Assembly: GCA_028873825.1 (NCBI GenBank)
Contig: JAPPNM010000163.1
Location: forward strand, 1 to 43,763
Reading direction: 5' to 3'
Source of the DNA: Gemmatimonadota bacterium
Lineage (GTDB): Bacteria; Gemmatimonadota; Gemmatimonadetes; Longimicrobiales; Gaopeijiaceae
DNA: 43,763 nucleotides
A model generated the notes under the pieces. That model did not search any database and was not told the origin of the DNA. It saw nothing but the letters and a program-made list of their open reading frames with translations. Position 1 is the first letter of the stretch; the number at the start of each line of letters is the position of its first letter. Both the position numbers and the translations under genes were made by a program. Shown here piece by piece: positions 29,236-39,743 of this stretch.

Positions 29236-30477
29236 ATGCCGACGCTGACATGGGCGAAAACGACAGCCGCACCGCGATTCTCCCCTCCGCCGCTCCTCCC
29301 CCTCGCGCTCCTGGCGGCCTGCGGCGATACCGGGGACGGACCGGACGCCGGAGCCCGCGGCACCCTGGACGGCCCGGACGTGATTGTGAACGCCGAGACC
29401 GAGGAGGTCTTCGCCGTCGGATCCGCCATGGGCGACGACTGGGACACCTTCGGCGACCTTCGCTCGGTGCACTTCGACGCCCGGGCCAACCTGCACATCT
29501 TCGACAGCCAGGCCGATCACATCCTGGTGGTCGGGCCGGACGGGTCGCTGATCCGTACGGTCGGAGGGCAGGGAGAGGGACCCGGAGAGTTCGGCGCCGT
29601 CCTCGACGTAATCGTCGCGCGCGACGGCTCCTACACGGTGATGGGATTCGGCCAGACGGACCTCCTCGATCCCCGCGGAGAGTTCGTTCGGCGCGTCACC
29701 ATGGACCCGATGACGACGGGGATGGTCATGGCCGATCTGGCGTTGCCCGACGGCCGCCTGGTCACCGACCGGATCATGCGCTTCGGCGACGACCACGAGC
29801 AGCCCGGGGAAGAGGGCCGCGCCATCCACATCTTTCCCCTCGACGGCACAGATCCGGAACTCCTCTACACGGCCTGGGAGCTGCCCGAGGAGGAGGAACA
29901 CGAAACCACCTTCAGCGGGTCGGTCATGCGCATGGCGGCGGGCCGCGCCTTCGAGCCCCGCCTCGACTACGACCTTCTTGCCGACGGCCGCCTCGCGCTG
30001 ATCGACTCGGTCGGCTACCGCGTCAAGCTCATCGGGCCCGACGGCAGCGTAACCGGAACCATCGAGCGGCCGATCGCGCCGCTTCCGGTCGACGGTGCGA
30101 TCATGGAGGCCGAACGCGAGCGCTACCGCGAACGCACCGAGGCGCTGCTCGAGAGCGGGACCAGGAATGACGTCCGGATCGAGCGCGAAGGGGCGGAGGA
30201 GCGCACCTTCGCCGCCGAGGTGCCTGTGTTGTACGGCCTGAAGGTGGACTGGGAGGACCGAATCTGGGTGGCGCGCCGGGGTCCTACGGGCCAGGACGAC
30301 GGCCCGACCGACATCGTGACGCCCGGCGGAGACTACGTCGGCACCCTGCCGCCGGACGGGCTCCGGACGCCGGCCGCATTCGGCCCCGGGGGGCTCATGG
30401 CCTACATCGAGAGCGACGAGATGGACGTGCCGACGGTGCGCGTAGTCAGGCTGGTTGCGCTGGAACCGGCAGGATAG
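29236..30477 (+). CDS. 6-bladed beta-propeller lipoprotein (paralogous to 27252-28577)
   Basis: Lipobox 'PLALLAACGDTGD'; 'LRSVHFDARANLHIFDSQADHILVVGPDGSLIRTVGGQGEGPGEFGAVLDVIV'. Start at ATG 29236 after gaaggga. Confidence 0.85.
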   Translation: MPTLTWAKTTAAPRFSPPPLLPLALLAACGDTGDGPDAGARGTLDGPDVIVNAETEEVFAVGSAMGDDWDTFGDLRSVHFDARANLHIFDSQADHILVVGPDGSLIRTVGGQGEGPGEFGAVLDVIVARDGSYTVMGFGQTDLLDPRGEFVRRVTMDPMTTGMVMADLALPDGRLVTDRIMRFGDDHEQPGEEGRAIHIFPLDGTDPELLYTAWELPEEEEHETTFSGSVMRMAAGRAFEPRLDYDLLADGRLALIDSVGYRVKLIGPDGSVTGTIERPIAPLPVDGAIMEAERERYRERTEALLESGTRNDVRIEREGAEERTFAAEVPVLYGLKVDWEDRIWVARRGPTGQDDGPTDIVTPGGDYVGTLPPDGLRTPAAFGPGGLMAYIESDEMDVPTVRVVRLVALEPAG

Positions 30478-30517
30478 GCGCCCGTCCGGGGCGGACAGGC
30501 GCTTGAGCGCGCCTTTC

Positions 30518-33391
30518 TCAAGCTCCGGCCCGCTCCGCCTCCTCCCCGCCCGCCGCACCCGGCTCCGCCCCCTCCTCGCCCTCGCCCGACGATCCCACCG
30601 CCCCACCCAGCGTCACCGCCCCGCTGGCGATATCGATGCCGACCACCGTCCGGATCATCGCACGGTCCGACAGCATTCGGATGTTGGGAGCGAGCTCGGG
30701 CGGGCGGGCGAAGACGGTGCGGCCGACAAGCTCGCCGGGGCGCAGGTGGTGCTCGATCACGACGAACCGGAGCACGCCGTCTCCCGGGGCGACTTCGAAG
30801 TCGAGGAGCACGCCCCCTTCCGGGGCGCCCCAATGCACAACCCGGTCCGGGCGGTCCCCGGCGGCGAGCGGCTTGCCGTTCAGACCGGCCAGCCGGAGCC
30901 CCGCCTCCTCGGCGCGGACGATCCCGGCCGCCCCGGCGCTCCCCGAGGCGCCCGGCGCGGGCTGCGCGTCGCGCAGGCGGAAGAGCATCATCTCCGCGCC
31001 GATCTCCGAGGTGACGGACACCCGCAGATTGTCGCTCGCGGCCGCGACGTCGGTCACGACCTCGACGGCCGGCGCGGGCAGGTCAAGGGACTCGGCGGCG
31101 GCGACGGCGTATCGAAGCCGCCCCGGCGTGAACTGGGCGAGAGATTCCGGGGCCGCCGCGTCGAACGGCCCCGCCGCCGCGACCGCCCACGCCATGCCGG
31201 GGTGCGTATCGTCCCGGGCGGGGTGGGTGCCCCACCAGGCGGAGCCGGTCTCGCGGTCAAGGAGGTACACGAGCGTCGACGGAGCGGGCCGCTCGGCCGA
31301 GGGGGCGGCGGCCGACATTCCCGCCGCGAGGAAGAGACCCGCCATGACGGCTCCGGCAACCGGAGCCCACCACCCGTTCGGCTCCCGCAAGGCGTCGAGC
31401 AAAGGCAGGACGAGGACGAACGCGAGGCCGGCCAGCACGGCCAGCACCGGCGCGAGCTCCATGCCCATAGCGAGCCACACGGCCTCGGTGAAGGGCGTCA
31501 GCACGGCGACCGCGGGCACCGCCGCCAGCACGGCGACCGTCCAGCGCAGGTGCCCCGGCCGCCTGTCGCGGGGAAGGCCCGCCGCCGCCAGCGCCCCCAC
31601 GCACCCGGCCAGCACCGGCCACTGGAAGTTCACGGCTGCCATCGGGAACAGCGCCGTGGCGGCGGCGGCCAGCGCCAGGGGCGGGAAAAGGGCGCCCAAG
31701 GCGAGCTCGGCCGTCGAGAACCACCTCCGCAGCAGCGACACGAAGAGGGTCGCGATGACGAACGCGGCGCTCACGACGGCCAGGACGTACCAGCCCTCGC
31801 TGTGGAAGGCGCCCGCATGGAGCGCGCCGAACTCCGGATGCGCGCCGCGGCGCCAGCCGTAAAGGAAGTGGGCGGCCGCTCCCGCCGTTGCCAACAGCGC
31901 GCACGACGCCACGAGACCCGCCGCGAGCCCGCCGGCACGAAGTCCCCCCCGCCTCGCCGCCACGAGCGCAACGGCCCAGAGCACTACGGCCGCGCCCCCC
32001 AGAACCCATATCCACAGCCTGCCGTACGCCACCAGCCCCACGACCGGCAACGAGATGTAGCTCACGTCCGGGGCGTCGACCGCGCTCAGATCGGCGTCGC
32101 CGAAGTGGCGCAGCATGGCCAGCGCCTGTTCCCCGTGGTGCTGCAGCGTCCCCTCGTCGAAGTTCTCCGGCGAGTCGTACACTTGGTGGTACACGTGCGC
32201 GCGAGCCAGCCCCGCGAAGTTCAGGCCCTGCCTCCCGGCCTCCTTGAACGGCGTGAAGTCGGTGTCGTTCGGCATGCGCCTGTAGATCTCGTAGCCCACC
32301 GAGTTTACGACCGGACTGGGGTTGGACTCCCGCATCGCCGCGATCACCCGGCCGTTGTCGGCACCCGTCTCGAACATCATGGAGGGACCGCCGCCTCCGC
32401 GCATCTCGATCGAGACCACCAGCGCCACGTCCGCCATCCACGGGTGCTCGTCGACGAACGCGCGGGCGCCCAGCAGCCCCACCTCCTCCGCGTCGGTTAT
32501 GAGGACGATCAGGTCGTTGCGGAGTCCGGGACCCGCGCCCAGGGCGCGGAGCGCCTCCAGGATCGCGACCACTCCCGACCCGGCGTCGCCGGCGCCCAGG
32601 GCGATGCCGCGGCTGTCGTAGTGGGCGGTGACGAGCACGGCCGGACCGCCGGGCTCCGCGCCGGGAATCCTGGCCAGTACGTTGCGCACGGTGGCCGCCG
32701 TGACCTGCGCCCCGCCTCCGGTGGCCGATCCGGCGGTCTGCACGGCCGGCTCGTGCCCCAGTGCGCGCAGCTGCCCAAGCAGGTATTCGCGCACGGCGGC
32801 GTGCGCCGGAGAGCCGGGCGGGCGCGCCTCGGAGGCGATCCGGACCAGGTGCGACATCGCCCTCCCGGAGGAGAACGCCGTGTCGGGCGCGGTGGCGGGC
32901 ACCGGCGCGGGGACCGTGCGGAACAGGCTCGAGAACCACGCCGCGACGAGGAGCACCGCGAGCGTCGCGGGGCCGCGCATGCCGTTCCACGGAAGCGATC
33001 CCGCCGCGGCTTCGGCCTTCGGGCCCGCCTCCGCCGAGCCGGTCCCCGGCCGCCCGGGCTCGACTGCGCCGGCCGTTGCAGCTCCCGCCGCCGCGGTCCT
33101 GCGCCCGGCCTCCGCCTCCCGGCGCGCCTCGCCCTTCCGTCCTCCGAACCCGAAAGGCCCGCGCGCCCCGCGCTTCTTCGCCCGCGGCCTCTCGCGCCCT
33201 GCGGGTTTCCGGCCCTCGCCGGCCGCCGCCTCCGCCCCGCCGGCCGCCTCCTTGGCCCTACCCGGCTCAGGGCCCGCGTCCCCCTCCCCCGCCGACTCCC
33301 GCGCGATCTCCCGTTCCAGCTCCTCGATTTCGTCCTCGCCGATCCCCAACTCCGCGAAGGACGGGATCTTCGGCAGCTTGTCGTCGCTCAT
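30518..33391 (-). CDS. M28 family metallopeptidase, polytopic, with long charged cytoplasmic-type N-terminal extension
   Basis: 'AVLVTAHYDSRGIALGAGDAGSGVVAILEALRAL', 'LITDAEEVGLLGARAF', 'SPVVNSVGYEIYRRMPNDTDFTPF'; multiple TM segments; N-terminus MSDDKLPKIPSFAELGIGEDEIEELEREIARES plus R/K/E/A/G-rich stretch. Confidence 0.93.
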   Translation of the reverse strand: MSDDKLPKIPSFAELGIGEDEIEELEREIARESAGEGDAGPEPGRAKEAAGGAEAAAGEGRKPAGRERPRAKKRGARGPFGFGGRKGEARREAEAGRRTAAAGAATAGAVEPGRPGTGSAEAGPKAEAAAGSLPWNGMRGPATLAVLLVAAWFSSLFRTVPAPVPATAPDTAFSSGRAMSHLVRIASEARPPGSPAHAAVREYLLGQLRALGHEPAVQTAGSATGGGAQVTAATVRNVLARIPGAEPGGPAVLVTAHYDSRGIALGAGDAGSGVVAILEALRALGAGPGLRNDLIVLITDAEEVGLLGARAFVDEHPWMADVALVVSIEMRGGGGPSMMFETGADNGRVIAAMRESNPSPVVNSVGYEIYRRMPNDTDFTPFKEAGRQGLNFAGLARAHVYHQVYDSPENFDEGTLQHHGEQALAMLRHFGDADLSAVDAPDVSYISLPVVGLVAYGRLWIWVLGGAAVVLWAVALVAARRGGLRAGGLAAGLVASCALLATAGAAAHFLYGWRRGAHPEFGALHAGAFHSEGWYVLAVVSAAFVIATLFVSLLRRWFSTAELALGALFPPLALAAAATALFPMAAVNFQWPVLAGCVGALAAAGLPRDRRPGHLRWTVAVLAAVPAVAVLTPFTEAVWLAMGMELAPVLAVLAGLAFVLVLPLLDALREPNGWWAPVAGAVMAGLFLAAGMSAAAPSAERPAPSTLVYLLDRETGSAWWGTHPARDDTHPGMAWAVAAAGPFDAAAPESLAQFTPGRLRYAVAAAESLDLPAPAVEVVTDVAAASDNLRVSVTSEIGAEMMLFRLRDAQPAPGASGSAGAAGIVRAEEAGLRLAGLNGKPLAAGDRPDRVVHWGAPEGGVLLDFEVAPGDGVLRFVVIEHHLRPGELVGRTVFARPPELAPNIRMLSDRAMIRTVVGIDIASGAVTLGGAVGSSGEGEEGAEPGAAGGEEAERAGA

Positions 33392-33855
33392 GGTCCGTCT
33401 CCGCTTCTGGCAGCCCGTGACGCATCGTCCCCGCCCGATCCGGCGGGAGGCGCGGCCGAACGGGTTCAGTGGAATGAAAGATGCCCTCGCACTTCGCGAG
33501 CGGCGACCCGCCGGTTTCGGACCGCTTCCCGGCACCGCGCCGACGAACGCAACCTCCGGGCGACCGGTGGACCTTCGGTCTCCTCGTCGATACGTGCTCG
33601 CTTCCAGAACGCGGTGGGGCCGATGGGCACGGGCGGCTTCGGACGGGCGGGGCTTCCAAGATAGCCGGAGGTCAAGCGAGCGTCACCAAGAGGTGAGGCG
33701 GGGACGGAATCCGACGACCTCCGGCAAGCTCCGTTCCCGTCCCTGCGCGGAATACGGCGGAGAGCGCTCCCGAACGCCCTGTGCCGCCCCAGCTCCGCCT
33801 CCGCGAGGAGCGCGTCCGCCTTGGCGCCGGGATTACGGCGGGGGGCCGGGTGGGC

Positions 33856-33886
33856 GAGTACCGTCGTGGCGTGATGGACGACCTCG
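33856..33886 (+). pseudogene. Degenerate duplicate of the 3' end of the 34051-34575 gene
   Basis: gagtaccgtcgtggcgtgatggacgacctcg versus gagtatcgtcgcggcgcgatggacgacctcg at 34537-34567 (28/31 identical); translates GEYRRGVMDDLGG* versus DEYRRGAMDDLVL*. Confidence 0.65.
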
Positions 33887-34050
33887 GCGGGTGAGCGATC
33901 GGCCGACGCTGCGGGAGAGTCAGTCTTGAGGGAACCGCCGTCCCCGGCTAGCTTTGTGGCAAGAGAGCAACCTACCGACCTTCATGGAGCGTCAGAAAGG
34001 AAGCCACCCTCGAATCCCTCGTTGTCCCCGCTACTGCCTGCGAGCAGGGC

Positions 34051-34575
34051 TTGGCCATCTCACATGATGCCGTCTGGTTGCAAACCGAAATCGAAACTCT
34101 TGCGATACGCGTGTTAGCCAGTTGGCGGACCAAGGCCGTGTCGGTGTCGTCGACACAGCAGCGCGACCGGCGCCGTTTTCTCGACCGGTTGCACGCATCC
34201 TTCGATGCTGAGCCGCTCGAGGACGGCATCGATCACCCCGCCGAGCAGGTGATCACGGCGGCGTTGGAGTCGGAAGACCGGGATACCGCCTTGCAGTGGA
34301 TATCGAACGCCTGCTTGGAGTCGGCCAGCCCGGCGTTTGCGGCGGCCACGTTCCTGTGTGCGGCCCGGCAGCCGGGACTCGGAACCGTTGCGTGGCGTGC
34401 GGGATTGGTTCACGGCGCGCTGGCATCTGACGACATAGAACTCCGCGACGCGGCTATCCAGGCGGCGGAGTTCTGGGGTGACCCCGGTCTTCGACAGATT
34501 CTCGCGGACCATTCCGAGCCGGTCCCGTGGCTTGACGAGTATCGTCGCGGCGCGATGGACGACCTCGTCCTGTAG
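34051..34575 (+). CDS. Uncharacterised alpha-helical (possibly HEAT-like) protein
   Basis: MAISHDAVWLQTEIETLAIRVLASWRTK...AALESEDRDTALQWISNACLESASPAFAAATFLCAAR...IELRDAAIQAAEFWGDPGLRQILADHSEPVPWLDEYRRGAMDDLVL; no known family recognised; start may be further upstream. Confidence 0.7.
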   Translation: MAISHDAVWLQTEIETLAIRVLASWRTKAVSVSSTQQRDRRRFLDRLHASFDAEPLEDGIDHPAEQVITAALESEDRDTALQWISNACLESASPAFAAATFLCAARQPGLGTVAWRAGLVHGALASDDIELRDAAIQAAEFWGDPGLRQILADHSEPVPWLDEYRRGAMDDLVL

Positions 34576-34578
34576 AAG

Positions 34579-34803
34579 ATGTTCCTGGCCCGCATGATCA
34601 CTCGCCACAAGTGGCAACCCAAGGACGGGCTAGCCCGGGACGAGATTCCAGCCGACGCAATTACGGCTGACCTGCGGACCGCGAACAACACGCTCTCGTT
34701 CTGGCAGTGCGGTCAAGCGACTGGCCCCGAGGTCTCGGATGCCGTGCTGGCGATTGCGGCCGGGCGCGATCGGATTCAGACGGAGCTGCGGGCCGCGCGG
34801 TAG
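34579..34803 (+). CDS. Uncharacterised 74-aa protein, 3 nt downstream of the preceding gene
   Basis: MFLARMITRHKWQPKDGLARDEIPADAITADLRTANNTLSFWQCGQATGPEVSDAVLAIAAGRDRIQTELRAAR; ATG directly after the upstream TAG. Confidence 0.65.
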   Translation: MFLARMITRHKWQPKDGLARDEIPADAITADLRTANNTLSFWQCGQATGPEVSDAVLAIAAGRDRIQTELRAAR

Positions 34804-34881
34804 TCGGGGGCGGCTGGGAGAGCAGCTTCTGGCTTGGTCACTGACCATGCTGGTTCGGTCCCACAGCACCCCCGCGCCCCT

Positions 34882-36333
34882 CTACAGCGGCCCGTCCTCC
34901 CAGGGCCCCCACATCGCGTATGTCGCGCTGGCCCGCGACGACCCGGCCTCGCGCCCGCCCTGCACGTTGAAGAACAGCACGCGGCCGTCCGGACTGAAGC
35001 ACGAACCGGCGAATTCGCCGGGCTGGGGTCCCCCCTCCGCGCGCGGCGCCCGCACCATGTTCACGATGCGGCCCTCGCGGTCCAGTCCCCGCACGAACTG
35101 GTCGTCGGTCCCGTCCTCGCACATCACCAGTCCCCCCCTCGGACTCACCACGATGTTGTCCGGGCTGTCCAGCACGTCGTGGGAGGGCGACTCGAAGACC
35201 AGCGCGAGCTCGCCCTCGTCGCCGGAGCCGGGCCGGTAGTGGAAGACCTGTCCCGCCCCGGCGTCCCCCCCGTTGGTCGATACGACGTAGATGCCGCCGT
35301 CCCCGTGGAAGGCGCCCTCGAGGCGTGCGAACCGCGCCGCGCCCTGCGCGAGCCCCTGCTTGAAGACCGTCAGGGGGTCCGTTTCGGCGTTGGCGGGATC
35401 GGGGTCCCCGATGTCGACCCAGTGGACCGGCAGCACCGTCCCCGGAGTCTGGCCGCGGGCGGTCAGGTAGCCCGGCTCGCCGGTCACCGCCATCATCTGC
35501 AGCCTGCCGCCGGCGGAGAGCGTTTCGCGGTCGTCGGGAAGGAAGCGGTAGAACCCCGCGCCCGGAAGCCTGCCGGGCACGTACCAGGTGTCCTCGGTCT
35601 CGTAGACGATGCCGGTGGCCGGGTCGACGGCCACCGCTTCGTGGATGAACCGCCCCATGGCGCGGAGCGGCACGGGGGCGACCGGTCCGGCCGCGCTCGC
35701 CGGAACCTCGAAGACGTAACCGTGCGGCACGGCGTGGCCCCGTTCCGGTCCCCAGGTGGTCTCCTCGCACGACAGCCAGCTGCCCCAGGGCGTGGGCCCG
35801 CCCGCGCAATTCACCGCCGTGCCCGCCAGCGACACGAATTCGTCCACGAGCTCCACGCCGAGCTCCCCGCCCGTCTCCGCGATCCGCACCTCGAGCGAGG
35901 TGGTCCCGCCGCTGGCCCGGGGGTCGTAGTGCGGATCGCCTATCGGCACGGAGTTCTCGGCCTTGTCGACCATTTCGTGGTTGCGGATCAGGCGGACGTT
36001 GCCGTTGGGGAGGGGAAAGGCGGCCATGCCGTCGAAGGCGTTGGGCACCGTCAGCCCGTCCCGGACCGTCGAAGCCACCCCCCCCGAACCGAGGCGAACG
36101 CAGCGGAAGCTCTCGGGAATCTCGATCTCGGGGCAGTCCGGACCCGCCACCAGCCGGCCGTAGGGTTCGATGAACGGACTCGCGCCCGCGCCGCTCCGGC
36201 TTCCGGGTCCGTGGCCGGCGCCCGGCCCGCCTGCTTCGTTCCACCTAGCCAACCCCGCCAGAGACGGCGCGAAGACCGCACTCCCGCCGGTCGAGGCAAG
36301 CGCCTTCAGGAAAACGCGACGGTCCATCGACAT
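34882..36333 (-). CDS. PhoX/DUF839 family phosphatase-like protein with Tat signal
   Basis: Tat-like 'MSMDRRVFLKALASTGGSAVF'; 'NGNVRLIRNHE', 'GGPTPWGSWLSCEETTW', 'GRFIHEAVAVDPATGIVYETED', 'SPDNIVVSPRGGLVMCEDG', 'EFAGSCFSPDGRVLFFNVQ'. Confidence 0.93.
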   Translation of the reverse strand: MSMDRRVFLKALASTGGSAVFAPSLAGLARWNEAGGPGAGHGPGSRSGAGASPFIEPYGRLVAGPDCPEIEIPESFRCVRLGSGGVASTVRDGLTVPNAFDGMAAFPLPNGNVRLIRNHEMVDKAENSVPIGDPHYDPRASGGTTSLEVRIAETGGELGVELVDEFVSLAGTAVNCAGGPTPWGSWLSCEETTWGPERGHAVPHGYVFEVPASAAGPVAPVPLRAMGRFIHEAVAVDPATGIVYETEDTWYVPGRLPGAGFYRFLPDDRETLSAGGRLQMMAVTGEPGYLTARGQTPGTVLPVHWVDIGDPDPANAETDPLTVFKQGLAQGAARFARLEGAFHGDGGIYVVSTNGGDAGAGQVFHYRPGSGDEGELALVFESPSHDVLDSPDNIVVSPRGGLVMCEDGTDDQFVRGLDREGRIVNMVRAPRAEGGPQPGEFAGSCFSPDGRVLFFNVQGGREAGSSRASATYAMWGPWEDGPL

Positions 36334-36624
36334 GAGCTGTCCTCTCTCCAGGTCCGGTAGGTGAGCAAGGCGTCCGGGAAACACCCGCGAACGGCCGCGC
36401 CTCAAGCCTGCGGGAACCCGGGCGTCCGGGGCAACCCCGGCCGCCGGCTTGTTTCCGAAACGTCCGGTGTTCCGTACATTGCCGGGTCAACTCCCGGCCG
36501 ACCGCATCCGCCGGGCGCGGCGGGCCTTCCCCGCGCGCGCCCGAACCCGGAACGGAGTGTTGGGAACGGCGCCGCACCGGCCGGGCCTTCCCCCGCGCGC
36601 CGAAACACCCGTGGGAGCAACCGG

Positions 36625-37782
36625 ATGACGCACCCGCAGACCAGGCGGGAATTCCTGAGAACGACCGCAACCGCGGCCGGCGCCGTCGGGCTGGGCCTGG
36701 TCGGCGGCCCGGCGCGCGTCATGGGCGGGACCGCCCCCGCGCCGATGAAGATCCTGGTTCTGGGCGGAACGGGGTTCATCGGGCCCCACACGGTGCGGCA
36801 CGCCCTGTCCCGCGGCCACACGGTCACGCTCTTCAATCGCGGACGCACCAATCCGCACCTCTTTCCGGAGCTGGAGAAGCTCGTGGGCGACCGAGACGGA
36901 GACCTGGCGGCGCTGGAGGGCCGCAGGTGGGACGCGGTCGTCGACAACTCGGGATACGTCCCGCGCCACGTGCGCGATTCGGCGGAACTCCTGGCCGACT
37001 CCGGGCGCTACCTGTTCGTCTCCTCCATTTCGGCATACAAGGATCTCGCGCCCGCCGGGATCACCGAGGACTACGAGGTGGGCCGGTTGGACGACCCCGC
37101 CGTGGAAGAGGTGACGGGCACCACCTACGGGCCCCTGAAGGCGCTCTGCGAGGACGCCGTCCGGGAGGTCTTCGGCGAGCGCGCCAACATCGTGCGGCCG
37201 GGCTTCATAGTCGGCCCCGGCGACCCCACCGACCGTTGGACCTACTGGCCCGTGCGCGTGTCGATGGGCGGCGACATGGCCGTGCCCGGCACCCCCGGCG
37301 ACCCGGTTCAGTTCATCGACGCGAGGGATCTGGGAAGCTGGCTGGTGGGCATGCTCGAGGACGGGGTCGGGGGCGTTTTCAACGGAGCGGGCCCGGTCCA
37401 GCCCCTCGGCATGGGGGCCTTCCTCGAAACTTGCCGGGACGCCGGCGGCGGCGACCCTGCCTTCCATTGGATCGACGCCGAATTCGTCCAGGAGCGGGAG
37501 ATCCGCTTCCCCATCCGGGGTCCCGCGACGGGCGAGTTCGGGGGAGCGCACCGAATCGACATTTCGCGCGCGATCGCGACCGGCTACCGGAGCCGTCCCG
37601 TGGCCGACACCGTCCGCGACACGCTGGAGTGGTGGAACGGCCTTACCGAAGAGGACCGTCCGGGACGCGCGCTGCGGGCGGGACCGCGCAAAGCGGGTGC
37701 CGCGGGTGGCCGGACGGTATCGACGGAAGCCATGCTGAATCTGGAGACGGAGCTGCTGGAGGCCTGGGCGGCCCGCGCATAG
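36625..37782 (+). CDS. NAD-dependent epimerase/dehydratase (SDR) with Tat-type signal
   Basis: 'RREFLRTTATAAGAVGLGLVGG' then 'MKILVLGGTGFIGPHTVRHALSRGHTVTLFNRGRTNPHLFPELEKLVGDRDGDLAAL'. Confidence 0.93.
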   Translation: MTHPQTRREFLRTTATAAGAVGLGLVGGPARVMGGTAPAPMKILVLGGTGFIGPHTVRHALSRGHTVTLFNRGRTNPHLFPELEKLVGDRDGDLAALEGRRWDAVVDNSGYVPRHVRDSAELLADSGRYLFVSSISAYKDLAPAGITEDYEVGRLDDPAVEEVTGTTYGPLKALCEDAVREVFGERANIVRPGFIVGPGDPTDRWTYWPVRVSMGGDMAVPGTPGDPVQFIDARDLGSWLVGMLEDGVGGVFNGAGPVQPLGMGAFLETCRDAGGGDPAFHWIDAEFVQEREIRFPIRGPATGEFGGAHRIDISRAIATGYRSRPVADTVRDTLEWWNGLTEEDRPGRALRAGPRKAGAAGGRTVSTEAMLNLETELLEAWAARA

Positions 37783-37806
37783 ACACGAACGGAGAAACGG
37801 GGAAAC

Positions 37807-38169
37807 ATGGAGATACGGGTCGATTGGTCCCGGAACGCGGGAGTCCTGGTCGCAAAGCCGCTCGGGCGCATCTACAGCGCCGACCACCTGGAATGGCAGA
37901 GCGCGCTCGAGTCCGGCATCGGACCGGACGAACGCGCGTTGGTCGTGGACTTCCGCGAGGTCCCGTATCTGAGCAGCGCCGGCCTCCGCGTGCTGCTCAT
38001 GACCGCAAAGCGCTTCCGCCGGCCCGGCCAGGGGTTCGCGATCTGCCAGCTGCGCCGAACGGTTCGCAAGGTTCTCGCCGCCAGCGGGTTCGACGGCGTA
38101 ATCCCCGTCTACGAGTCCGAGGCCTCCGCCGTGGCCGCGATCAACGGCGAGGACGGCCCGGCCGGCTGA
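37807..38169 (+). CDS. STAS domain protein (anti-sigma factor antagonist-like)
   Basis: '[61 protein letters not shown]'. Confidence 0.93.
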   Translation: MEIRVDWSRNAGVLVAKPLGRIYSADHLEWQSALESGIGPDERALVVDFREVPYLSSAGLRVLLMTAKRFRRPGQGFAICQLRRTVRKVLAASGFDGVIPVYESEASAVAAINGEDGPAG

Positions 38170-38191
38170 CGCCCCCGGAAGGTACGCGCGA

Positions 38192-39694
38192 GTGGAGAGA
38201 CGAACCGTGTCCGACAAGCTGAACCGCAGGGATTTCGTGGACCGCACCTCCAAGCTGGCGATGGGCGCGATGATCGTGCCGCGCCGGGTTCTCGGCGGCC
38301 CGGGCCGCACGGCGCCTTCCGACCGGCTGAACCTGGCGATCGTCGGGGTCGGCGGCCAGGGCACCGAGAACGCGCAGGAGTTCGGCACCGAGCATATCGC
38401 CGCGATCTGCGACGTCGACTTCGGCGTGGTGCACAGACGGGTGCAGGAGCGCCTGACGGACGGCGACGGAAACCGGCGCGAGAAGGGCCGCCGCTGGCGA
38501 GAGCAATTCCTGCAGGCTCGCCAGTACGCCGACTTCCGCGAACTGCTCGACCGCGAGGAGGACCTGGACGCGGTCGTCGTCGCGACGCCCGACCACCTGC
38601 ACGCGCCCATCGCCAAGGCCGCGATGGAGGCCGGCAAGCACGTATACGTCGAGAAGCCGCTCACCTACACGGTGCACGAGGCGCGCGCGCTCGACGACAT
38701 CGCCCGACGCACCGGAGCGGTCACGCAGATGGGCAACCAGGGGCACTCCGAGGAAGGGGCTCGCCTGATCAACGAGTGGGTGGAGGCGGGCGTTCTCGGA
38801 GAAGTGACCGAGGTGCACGTCTGGACGAACCGGCCGATCTGGCCCCAGGGCTTCCGGCGCCCCGCCCCCTGGGAGGAGGGGCTGCGGCCGGGCTGGTACC
38901 AGCAGTGGGACCGCGGCGCGATCCTCGCCATGACGGCGGACGTCATGGACGCCGGCTACCCCGCGCCCGTGGGAATGAACTGGAACCTGTATCTCGGACC
39001 GACTCCGAAGGAGATCCCCTACCACCCCGTCTACCATCCCTTCAACTGGCGCGGCTGGGTCGACTTCGGGGTCGGCGCCCTGGGAGACATGGGCGCGCAC
39101 CTCGTCGACCACCCCTATTGGGCCCTGGGGCTCACCTACCCCACCTCCATCGAGGCCACCTCGACTCCCTGGGGCGGGCCGTCCGAGGATCCCGCTTCCT
39201 ACCCGCACTCCATGCGCGCCCACTACCGGTTCCCCGCTCGGGACGGCATGCCCCCCGTCGACATGCACTGGTACGACGGCGGACTCATGCCCCCGCGCCC
39301 CAGGTCGCTCCCCGACGAAGTGGAGCTCAACCGGGAGGGCGGCGTCATCTTCGTCGGCGAGCGCGGGATCCTCATGCACGGCACCTACGGCCGAAACCCG
39401 GTGCTCTTCCCCGAGTCGCTGGCCGCGGACGCCGAAGCCGTCCCGCGGAGCCATCCCCGCATCGAGGGCACCCACCAGATGAACTGGGTGAAGGCGTGCA
39501 AGGAAGGCGGCGAGGCGTCGAGCCCCTTCGCCTACGCGTCGCGGCTGACCGAGGTGATGCTGCTGGGCGTCGTCGCGCTGCGTGCCGGCCAGGGGAGGAA
39601 GATCCGCTACGACGCGGACGCGATGCGGATCACAAACGCCAAAGACGCGAACCGGTACCTTACCCGGGAGTACCGGCCGGGGTGGGAGGTCTGA
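38192..39694 (+). CDS. Gfo/Idh/MocA family oxidoreductase with Tat-like N-terminus
   Basis: '[27 protein letters not shown]'; '[19 protein letters not shown]', '[47 protein letters not shown]'. Confidence 0.95.
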   Translation: MERRTVSDKLNRRDFVDRTSKLAMGAMIVPRRVLGGPGRTAPSDRLNLAIVGVGGQGTENAQEFGTEHIAAICDVDFGVVHRRVQERLTDGDGNRREKGRRWREQFLQARQYADFRELLDREEDLDAVVVATPDHLHAPIAKAAMEAGKHVYVEKPLTYTVHEARALDDIARRTGAVTQMGNQGHSEEGARLINEWVEAGVLGEVTEVHVWTNRPIWPQGFRRPAPWEEGLRPGWYQQWDRGAILAMTADVMDAGYPAPVGMNWNLYLGPTPKEIPYHPVYHPFNWRGWVDFGVGALGDMGAHLVDHPYWALGLTYPTSIEATSTPWGGPSEDPASYPHSMRAHYRFPARDGMPPVDMHWYDGGLMPPRPRSLPDEVELNREGGVIFVGERGILMHGTYGRNPVLFPESLAADAEAVPRSHPRIEGTHQMNWVKACKEGGEASSPFAYASRLTEVMLLGVVALRAGQGRKIRYDADAMRITNAKDANRYLTREYRPGWEV

Positions 39695-39743
39695 GCGCGG
39701 CGCACGCCGACCGTCACTTCGCCGGAAATTTGAGGTTCTCCCC

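Noticed and set aside
30455-33664. 1069-aa plus-strand ORF
   Set aside because: Antisense to the M28 peptidase, low-complexity R/G/H composition, no recognisable domain.
36520-36605. Repeated CGGGCCTTCCCC(C)GCGCGC segments upstream of the epimerase gene
   Set aside because: Short and GC-biased; could arise by composition alone.
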